The translations under genes were made by a program, and so were the position numbers. Of a stretch of 64,000 nucleotides of DNA, positions 57,045 through 64,000 are shown one piece after another. Position 1 is the stretch's first letter. Every line of letters starts with the position of its first letter. This DNA is from Maratus speciosus (lineage: Eukaryota > Arthropoda > Arachnida > Araneae > Salticidae): contig OZ010792.1 in the NCBI GenBank assembly GCA_963932465.1, forward strand, positions 283,013,836-283,077,835. Reading direction: 5' to 3'. A model generated the notes under the pieces. The model worked only from the letters and a program-made list of their open reading frames with translations, was not told the DNA's origin and did no database searches.

Positions 57045-57775
57045 CTAATTTTTTCAACCGATCGCGGGAAAAGCAAATTTTTTCAAAGAATCGCGGGAAA
57101 AGCGCAAATTTCTTCAAAGGATCGCGAGAAAAAATGCGACTTCCGCCATAGGATCACTGGAAAAACACGATTTTCGTCAAAGGATTGCAGAAAAAAGCGT
57201 ATTTTGTCAAAGGATCGTGTAAAATATCCGAATTTCGGCGAAAGATCGTGCAAAATAAGCAAATTTTGGCGAAAGATCGTGTAATAGCGAATTTCTTTGA
57301 AAGGTCGTGGAAAAAACGTGAAATTCGTCGAAGGATCGCGAAAAAGAATGTGAATTTCATCAAAGAATCGCGAAAAAATGCGATTTTTGTCGGAGGATAA
57401 AAAAACGTGAATTTTCTTAAAAGATCGGGAAAAATGCGTGAATTTTTTCAAAAGATCGTGGAAAATGCACGAATTTTGGCGAAAGATCGTGGAAAATGCG
57501 CAAATTTTTGCGAAAGATCGTGGAAAATGCGCGATTTTTGACGAAAGATCGTGGTAAATGCGTGAATTTCTTCGAAAGATTGCTTAAAAAACACGATTTT
57601 GGCGAAAGATCGCGGGAAAAAAACACGAATTTCTTCGAAAGATTTCAGAAAAACGCGATTTTCGTCAAGTGGTCGGGGAAAAACGCTAATTTCGTCAATG
57701 TATCGCAGAAAAAGCGCAAATTTCCTCTGAACGCTGCGGAAAAACGTGAATTTCGTCAAAATTCCATGATGCCGT
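57045..57775. repeat. ~30-bp minisatellite, about 24 diverged copies
   Basis: Unit like AAGATCGTGGAAAATGCG followed by AATTTCGTCG or variants, unit length 28-32 bp with 30-31 most frequent. Because the period is near a multiple of three and stops are rare in the unit, long ORFs arise on both strands. They change frame and have no start context, so I treat this as non-coding. Confidence 0.9.
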
Positions 57776-57829
57776 GAAAGTTCAGCTTATTTTTTGCTGA
57801 GCCTGTACCATGTCTGAATTTTGGATTGA

Positions 57830-58400
57830 CAGCCTTGGCGTAGAAAGTGATTGCATGCCAAATCGGCACCGACTGGCTTAGATGCAGAAGACGAGTTATA
57901 TTTTTTTTTCATTATTTACCTGTAAAATTACATAATATTTGATTATACATTAAATTAAAAAGTATTGAATAAACCATAAACAATCCAAGTCTCTTAAAAC
58001 TGAAGAACATTGTGTTTTCGATAACGGTTACATCGATGAGGAACGTCATCTTTTGCTTTGTTGAAGAACCGGGGGGGGGGGGGGGATATGACCTTCTAAA
58101 GATAAAGAAAGGGTCAGTACTTTAAAAAAATGAGTATGACTTGTAGAAACAGTGAAGTTTGGATGTATAGTACCTACTGTAAATTCTTGTAGTAGAACAT
58201 AAATCTAAACTTTAAATGCATTTTTTGGAAAAGCTATTTTCGGTGAAAATTCCATACGCAAAACATGATTTCTCAAAAAGTTATTGGAATATCATTATGA
58301 AATTTAAAATAGGTTTAAATTTAGAAGAAATATTTTTTGTCTTATGGGTGTTTTTGTGAAATGATATGAATGACATGGCGTAGAAAGTGATCGTGTACCA
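57830..58400 (+). repeat. Segmental duplication, copy 1
   Basis: TGCAGAAGACGAG, TATTTACCTGTAAAATTA, AACAATCCAAGTCTCTTAAA, a G-run (58070-58084), AACAGTGAAGTTTGGATG, AATGCATTTTTTGGAAAAGC and TTTTCGGTGAAAATTCCATA occur in the same order at 58680-59880. Confidence 0.85.
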
Positions 58401-59101
58401 AATCTCCATAGCAGAAACTGTGCAGCACGGTAGCAGCGCTGTAGATTATTTTAGACCTTGCAGATCAATCTACCAGCTTAAAAATAAGTATTGAGCTAAA
58501 AAAAATCACAAATTTACTTTGTTTTAGGAGTTATTGTGTTTGTTATTAATTTTCTTTGTAAAATGTAAATTTTGCTTATTTTATGGGTTACTGTGAGTAT
58601 TTATTATAGTAGCTTGGTTCAGTATTGTTGGGTCGCAGATAAAATTTGGTTTGCTGCAGATTGATACTGAAAATTCTGCTTCTGGGTGCCAAATCATCAC
58701 TGACTAGCCTAGATACAGAAGACGAGCTCTGTTTTTTTATTATTTACCTGTAAAATTGTATAATATTGAATTATACATGAAATTAAAAGGTATTGAATAA
58801 GCCACAAACAATCCAAGTCACTTAAAACTGAAGAATATGGTGTTTGTGATAACGGTCGCATCTTTGATGTGAAATGTCATGCTTTGCTTTCTTAAAAAAC
58901 TGGGGGGGCGGGGGGGCAAAATATGGCCTTATAGAGATTAAAAAAGGGTCAGTACTTTTAAAGAAATGAGTGACTTACAAAAACAGTGAAGTTTAGATGC
59001 ATAATTACTGAAATTCTCGTAGTAAAACGAAAATCTAAACTTTAGTCCAACTAATCAACTAAGTCCAACTAATAAGAGTGAATTATGTCAGCCAGGTATC
59101 G

Positions 59102-59172
59102 GTCCGGATAGCCTAACAGGTAAGGCATTGGCACGGCACGCCAAGTATCCAGGTTCGATCCCTGGTCTGGAC
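59102..59172 (+). ncRNA. tRNA-like SINE head, copy 1
   Basis: Full cloverleaf: acceptor GTCCGGA/TCTGGAC (7 pairs, one G-T), D arm GCCT/AGGC, anticodon stem TTGGC/GCCAA with loop ACGGCAC (anticodon GGC, alanine by position, but C at position 33 where U is invariant), T arm CCAGG-TTCGATC-CCTGG. The odd loop and the SINE tail argue against a translation tRNA. Confidence 0.7.
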
Positions 59173-59414
59173 ATTTTTCGCTCTGTTGGAATAAACTTCA
59201 ACTGTGCTACTCCAGCCTTGAATATGATTTAATCCAGTTGGAAAAAAATATTCGTTCCCTTCAATATGACCTAATTACATGGTATACAGGAGTTTCCGTG
59301 TTAAAGTAGTTTCATCATGTAACTGCTATAGTTATAGCTCGGATGAATGAAACTAGCGCTGCAGTTCGCAGCCAAGTCCAACTAATAAGAGTGAATTATG
59401 TCAGCCAGGTATCG

Positions 59415-59485
59415 GTCCGGATAGCCTAACAGGTAAGGCATTGGCACGGCACGCCAAGTATCCAGGTTCGATCCCTGGTCTGGAC
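59415..59485 (+). ncRNA. tRNA-like SINE head, copy 2
   Basis: Identical to copy 1 as far as I can read. A partial third copy (T arm and acceptor 3' side only) is at 59585-59614 with one T-arm change. Confidence 0.7.
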
Positions 59486-60002
59486 ATTTTTCGCTCTGTT
59501 GGAATAAACTTCAACTGTGCTACTCCAGCCTTGAATATGATTTAATCCAGTTGGAAAAAAATATTCGTTCCCTTCAATATGACCAAGTATCCAGGTTCGA
59601 TCCCTCGTCTGGACATTTTTCGCTCTGTTGGAATAAACTTCAACTGTGCTACTCCAGCCTTGAATATGGTTTAAATGCATTTTTTGGATAATGTAATTTT
59701 CGGTGAAAATTCCATACGAAAAACATTATTCCTCTGAAAATTATTGGAATATCACTAAAATATTTAAAATATTATGTTGTTTACACTATTGTGAAGGCAA
59801 TGAACAAAAGATTTAAATTTAAAATAAATATTTTTTGTTTTATGGATTTTTTTGTGGAATGACATTGATGAATTTTATGAAAATTAACATGTAAACAAGT
59901 GCAATATGCTATAAGTTTTGAAACATTTAAAACATTTCTTAGATTTTAGTTCATTTCCTTCACCAATGTCATAAATATGAAATGTACAAAGGAAACTAAC
60001 AT

Positions 60003-60267
60003 ACAGTAAAATTTTCGATACTTTTCGTTAGCCGGGCGCCAGTGTTATAAATACATGGATATACACACATATATATGTATATATACATATATTGTATATA
60101 TACACATATATGCATGTGTATGCACATATTTGTATATGTATATAGATGTATATATATACATCTGTATATACAATATCCATGTATATATAACACTGGCGCC
60201 CGGCTAACCGAAAAGTACCAAATTTTCTTTAGAGCATTTTGGGCTAAATTTCACTAAATTTTACTAT
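60003..60267. mobile_element. Foldback MITE with GC-rich core ends and TA-rich arms
   Basis: CTTTTCGTTAGCCGGGCGCC and AGTGTTATAAATACATGGAT at the left (60020-60060) are inverted at 60163-60226 (ATCCATGTATATATAACACT, GGCGCCCGGCTAACCGAAAA). Outside this, CAGTAAAATTTTCG (60005) may pair with the AAATTTTACT at about 60256. The loop is alternating ATATAC/GTATAT. ORFs on both strands through the loop are chance. Confidence 0.75.
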
Positions 60268-60450
60268 AAATTCCTCCATTAACCAAAATTTTATCAATGA
60301 AGAAAATATTTTTTGCTTTTTTTCACATTTTTTAGTCATAATCTTAATAAAAATACGTTTAAAAAATAATTAAATAGCTCAATTGCTCTGTACATAGTCA
60401 GACACCTGAAATGTTGGATAAAAAAGTGCCTGTTAGATAAGTTATTTCTA
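60268..60450. other. AT-rich spacer, no gene
   Basis: No recognisable content. Confidence 0.5.
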
Positions 60451-60452
60451 TT

Positions 60453-60668
60453 ATGTTTATGACCAGGGATGGAGAATTTCTAGAAAATCTTACCAGCCAA
60501 GGATTTATTTCAACAACAAGTAAAATGCAATGTACAGTTAAAAAATGTTATGACAAAGTTAAGCAACTCAAAATAGTTGGTTACTATTACTGTCAGAGAC
60601 CTGGTGCTGGAACCGTAGCCCGGAGCCAGAGCGCCGGAGCTGTATTTTCCCTGGAGTTAGAGCTCTAA
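60453..60668 (+). pseudogene. Possible Myb/SANT-like domain fragment joined to a GAGCC-rich repeat
   Basis: The ORF reads FLENLTSQGFISTTSKMQCTV, KKCYDKVKQLK then YYY. The pattern of an L-rich helix, G, then T-x-x-QC-x-x-K-x-x-x-L-K-Y resembles the third helix region of Myb/SANT-like (trihelix) DNA-binding domains found in several transposons and regulators. This is similarity by eye only. The last ~25 codons come from a GGAGCC/GGAGCT-rich repeat (60600-60695), common next to hAT-type repeats. No start context or upstream helices, so probably a fragment. Confidence 0.3.
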
Positions 60669-60699
60669 AATTTACTCTGCTCCAGGGCTCCTTTAGTTT

Positions 60700-61160
60700 T
60701 TTATTATTTTTTTTAATCTTTTTTTTCAGTCTTTTAAATGCCCAGGTTTAAAATATTTTAATTACATCATTATTCCGTATTTTAATTATATCATTTTTTA
60801 AGGGTTTTTTTTTTTAAATTAAAGATGTAAAACTTCTCACAAAAATATGGTAACACTACTTCACTTCTACTTGAGCTGAGCGGCAACACTATTTGAAAAC
60901 AAATATGACTGCCTGTTGTTTACACGTGTAGTTGTACAATTTTGGTTGTTTGAAAAGCGTAGAAGAAATTTAAGATTTTTGTGTTTAAAATTCCACCAAA
61001 CTTTCTATTTTAAAAGCAAAAGCTAAAAGATGTCATATTTTCTGAACAAGCATTTTAAGTTTGTTGAGAAGAAAAATGCATTTTATCAGATCTTTAATGA
61101 AGGTAAAGAAAGAAAGAATTTGTAAGCAAAAAATTAAATATGTAAATTAAAATCTGCAAC
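60700..61160. other. AT-rich stretch upstream of the small ORF
   Basis: No ORF or repeat I can support. T-runs at about 60718 and 60815. Confidence 0.5.
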
Positions 61161-61316
61161 TCAGAAGTGCGAAGTCGGCGCCGAGTTGGAGCAGTTCCCG
61201 GAGGCTTTTTCAGGAAGGCTCACGTTTTCAGCAACAGCCTTGGCAAGTTGGCGAAAGCGAGAACGTTCAGCCAGCTCTAACGCCAATCGTCGTCTTGTGT
61301 TTTGTTTTGAACCGAA

Positions 61317-61487
61317 ATGGCGGAAGACGAACTAGCGTATTTTAGAATAAAGGTCCCATCTAAATTAAAGAAATATTTTCAATTATGTGTTCTAGATGAA
61401 AAAAATCTTCTTAGAAAGAAATTGTATTACGAACTCTTATACTCTGTTTTATCAAAGGCCTTTATTACTTTTGATGATATAGACTAA
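61317..61487 (+). CDS. 56-residue ORF behind a GC-richer leader, unknown product
   Basis: ATG in the context ACCGAAATGG (good Kozak match) opens a frame beginning MAEDELAYFRIKVPSKLKKY and ending AFITFDDID, stop at 61485-61487. The preceding ~150 bp (61160-61316) are clearly GC-richer than anything nearby (AAGTCGGCGCCGAGTTGGAG, GAAAGCGAGAACGTTCAGCC), as expected for a 5' UTR or promoter-proximal exon. The product would be small, basic in the middle and acidic at both ends, with no signal peptide, membrane span or family I recognise. It could be a first exon, a small protein gene, or a piece of a transposon. Confidence 0.35.
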   Translation: MAEDELAYFRIKVPSKLKKYFQLCVLDEKNLLRKKLYYELLYSVLSKAFITFDDID

Positions 61488-61489
61488 AA

Positions 61490-62760
61490 TTTTGATCCCC
61501 TCAAAAATCTACATTTTCATTCAATTGAGTATTATTAATTCCATACCTGTTAAACAAAAACTCATTACCTTCATAAATCTAGATATTTACATATAAAGAT
61601 GGATTTATGGGGATGACGAATTAATGCAGTTTCAGTGCATTTTGATGTATATAAACGCAGATTAAAAAAAAATACCTGTGGCAGAAAATTACTATATTTT
61701 CAGCGATGAACTTATATAATTAATTTAATACCAAATCATTCTGGAGAAACAGTACCTAAAGTCGAGTGAAAATAAGCTAAACCAGGAAAAAAAAAAAAAA
61801 AAACTATCACACTCCTAACCAGGATGTTTAGAAATTTCCTTTTTAATGTGGCATGAAATTCTTAAGGGGAGGTGGGGGAGAAGGAATATTGAATGACTAT
61901 CTTTTGTTACTTCAAAGTAACAAATAAAATCACTAGAGAATTTTTTTAATTATGTATGGAAGTGAGGAGTTGTAGATTTAAAATTTTTAAAAATGTAAAG
62001 AATTTAAAAAAAAAAAAAATGAAAGCGTGTGTACAAAAGGTTAATCCTGATTTTTTTTTTTTTTTTTTTTTTAATCTTACATTCTATTTCTTTCCTTTTC
62101 TTTTTTTATGGTAAATTATTTATTTGTTATTTAAAAATCAACAGATAGAGCAAAACACAATTTTAACTAATCTTTTCTGCAAGGCAAAAATGAATTTTAA
62201 ATTATCAAAAAATAGTGTGCTGGAGGAGAGGAGGGGGGGGGGGGAGGAGAAGAGAAAATTCGAAATGGGAGGTTGACTGAGACGATTGATCATTATTTTA
62301 TTGTCACTTCAAATTAATAAATAGTGCAATATGTGAGCTGAATGACGAAAAATGGAGTGTGTGTGTGTAGGGGGGGGGGGAGGATTTATTCAAATATGAC
62401 GAATGACTATTTTAAAATAACAAATAAAACAACTAGGACAAAATAATATTTAAAAATATGGCAAAAATTTTAAAATAAAAAACTGAAGAATTTTAAAGAT
62501 TTTTAATTTTGTGCACTAGGGGGCAGACCAATGTTTTTTTTCATAAAAATTCAAATAATTATAAAGATTTAACAGCATTAAAATGTAATAGTAATTGGTT
62601 TAATTGCATGCATCAACTTGCAATTATTTTAACTGATTGATTTAATTGCAGGATACAGCTAAATAATTTGATTTATCGTACAATCGAATTACAATCGAAT
62701 TGATTTTAGTTTCAACTACCTATTAACGTCTAATCGCAATTTAATTAAGAACAATTAATT
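61490..62760. other. AT-rich stretch with G- and A-runs, no gene
   Basis: Three loosely similar blocks (about 61860, 62225, 62360), each a G-rich run followed by GAATGACTATT/GATCATTATTTTATTG and AATAAATA-type words, hint at an old tandem repeat of ~150-350 bp. Confidence 0.4.
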
Positions 62761-62766
62761 TTTAAT

Positions 62767-62856
62767 GAATTATTTAAGTGAAAATATGTTTTATTAATGC
62801 AATCAACACGTGAATTATTTAAGTGAAAATATGTTTTATTAATGCAATCAACACGT
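62767..62856 (+). repeat. Perfect 45-bp tandem duplication
   Basis: GAATTATTTAAGTGAAAATA through CAATCAACACGT occurs at 62767 and again at 62812 with no difference I can see. Confidence 0.9.
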
Positions 62857-63175
62857 CACACAATTATGCCGCTTAATTAAAAAAAAAAAAACTAAATTTA
62901 GTAGTAATGCTAATAAAACTAAGTTCAATTGTGTCATAAAAACATGATCAATAGAATTATATTTATCACAAAAAATCTTTAAGAATGTTTTTATCTTTCC
63001 TAAAAAATAAAATACGTCCTCAATTTCTTCGAACATAGCGAATTAATGAAACAAATGAATAATATTGAACTGAAAAACATAACTCATGTTTGAATTACTA
63101 CTATATATATTGTGCAATTAAAAGCATTTTAATGCGAAAAGATCTTTAATACAAAAAAGAAAAGATGCGAAAAAG

Positions 63176-63610
63176 ATTTAAATTTTCTTTTGGCTAAATA
63201 CATTTACACATCTAAACAATACTTTTCATTTTCCAGTGCACTGTTGAATATATTACTTTCACTGAATCTATATAATACACTGAATTGTATTCATTTGAAT
63301 AAATTGATTTATCTATTGTGCCACGCTATCCAAAAATCAAATGTAAAATTTATGTAAATAGTTTTTTGCGTCATTGGATCCAAACTAAGTTAAATGTATG
63401 CAAATGGATAATATGACGAAAAAACTATTTACATAAATTTTACTTTTGATTTTTGGATAGCGTGGCACAAAAGATAAATCAATTTATTCAAATGAATACA
63501 ATTCAGTGAATTATATAGATTCAGTGAAAGTAATATATTCAACAGTGCATTGGAAAATGAAAAGTATTGTTTAGATATGTAAATGTATTTAGCCAAAAGA
63601 AAATTTAAAT
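63176..63610. mobile_element. Near-perfect 435-bp palindrome (young foldback)
   Basis: Left arm 63176-63385 and right arm 63410-63610 are inverted copies with very few differences. They share TTTTCTTTTGGCTAAATACA, CACTGTTGAATATATTACTT, CTATATAATACACTGAATTG, GTGCCACGCTATCCAAAAAT and ATGTAAATAGTTTTTT. The loop is about 25-40 nt. No TA or TTAA duplication is clear at the ends. Arms are more alike than those of most other foldbacks here. Confidence 0.85.
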
Positions 63611-64000
63611 TGAATTTTAAAACTAATCATTTTAAGCAACATCAAGGCGTCACTTAAATTTTCATATCATATCTTTTAAAATTCATAATTCGAATTTATG
63701 AGATGTAAATGATAAAGCATCAATGAATAAATTTTGATACATATATGTATAGGTAAATTAATAGCATTGCGTCACTCAAAATTTGATATCATTATTTTTA
63801 AGTTCCAAATTTGAAATTCTTAGAGCTAAAGATAAAGTGCTGCGTTACAAACTTTTAGCCCGTTAAGTGTTTTTGTATTGACATATGTATACAGACACAT
63901 TTACTACATTCTTAGTCTTAAGAATTTTTTAAATACTAAGATCAACGCCCAAAATCTGTAGCGTACGTGAGACAAAATGTCCAAAATTTGTAACGTACAC
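63611..64000. other. AT-rich end of the window, no gene
   Basis: A diverged direct repeat (GCGTCACT(T/C)AAATTTTCATATCAT near 63647 and GCGTCACTCAAAATTTGATATC near 63770) and two close copies of AAAAT(C/T)TGTA(G/A)CGTAC at the very end (63951-63998). Confidence 0.5.

Larger units (their letters stand above)
59061..59667 (+). mobile_element. Tandem tRNA-derived SINE array (2 and a fraction copies)
   Basis: Unit 1 starts AAGTCCAACTAATAAGAGTG at 59061. Unit 2 starts with the same words at 59374 (313-bp spacing) and breaks at about 59584, where a third unit joins in the middle of its tRNA T arm. Each unit has a leader (CAGCCAGGTATCG), a tRNA-like head, the tail ACATTTTTCGCTCTGTTGGA, then CTTCAACTGTGCTACTCCAG. 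Units 1 and 2 are almost identical, so the tandem duplication is recent. RNA polymerase III boxes A and B of the tRNA head would be the promoter. Confidence 0.8.
58680..59880 (+). repeat. Segmental duplication, copy 2, split by SINEs
   Basis: Follows copy 1 in order until AATCTAAACTTTA (59044) and resumes at TTTAAATGCATTTTTTGGAT (59668). The ~0.62-kb SINE array is absent from copy 1, so it was inserted after the duplication. Confidence 0.85.

Noticed and set aside
57083..57759. Repeat-containing protein of 97-122 residues on either strand
   Set aside because: Produced by the ~30-bp minisatellite; frames shift with unit-length changes and both strands are equally open.
59102..59172. Functional alanine tRNA gene
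   Set aside because: Cloverleaf is complete, but position 33 is C, the 3' flank is a SINE tail, and the unit is tandemly repeated within an insertion.
59426..59680. 84-codon minus ORF with duplicated peptide ...NVQTRDRTWILG
   Set aside because: It is the reverse translation of the tRNA-derived SINE units, a familiar artefact.

Overview
The window reads as non-coding, repeat-dominated DNA from a eukaryote, most likely an arthropod. The sequence is very AT-rich, with long homopolymer runs and TA microsatellites. It carries a copia LTR retrotransposon, Tc1- and Tc3-type transposons, a pogo-like element, TTAA-flanked miniature elements, tRNA-derived SINEs and a 5S rRNA fragment. An arachnid is my guess from overall texture only; nothing in the sequence proves it. 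I see no conventional host gene. The only plausible coding sequences outside transposons are two short, low-confidence ORFs (4418-4630 and 61317-61487).

Layout. 1-4.4 kb: a diverged tandem repeat, broken by a TTAA-flanked insertion (2412-2641) and by a satellite-bearing element ending in a terminal hairpin (2813-4290). 5.5-11.5 kb: a ~300-bp repeat family interrupted at one TA by a set of nested inverted-repeat transposons (5791-10878). In that set an outer foldback holds a middle palindrome, whose exact centre holds two further foldbacks, with a pogo-like element beside them. 13.4-18.6 kb: a TA-flanked 5.2-kb element capped at both ends by arrays of short palindromes. 19-24 kb: foldbacks, a Helitron-like 3' end and two TTAA elements.

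24.2-44.6 kb: one ~310-340 bp satellite array (roughly 7 kb of monomers) expanded to 20 kb by at least six insertions. These are a second palindrome-capped element, a 2.6-kb TIR element with two small MITEs inside, a tRNA-bearing inverted repeat, a Tc1 transposon, a second satellite-bearing element, and a complete-length but dead copia element in minus orientation (38459-43873; AAAAC target duplication). 44.6-46.8 kb: a Helitron-like 5' end and a 147-bp-period satellite behind a hairpin. 46.8-57 kb: mostly featureless AT-rich DNA, with a 5S rRNA fragment, a Tc3-like transposon and small foldbacks. 57-60.3 kb: a ~30-bp minisatellite, a duplicated segment split by a tandem SINE array, and a foldback. 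60.3-64 kb: a possible Myb/SANT-like fragment, a 56-codon ORF behind a GC-richer leader, and a near-perfect 435-bp palindrome.

The components relate as hosts and guests of insertion rather than as a pathway. Older repeats supply empty-site copies, so several insertions can be bounded to the base. The features most worth a second look are four. (1) TA-targeting elements inserted at the dyad axis of another palindrome. (2) A recurring design of hairpin, microsatellite or TCTGTC tract, then a satellite that repeats a common short module. (3) Two large TA-flanked elements capped by short-palindrome arrays. (4) A SINE tail shared by two different tRNA heads. All coordinates and similarities were judged by eye.
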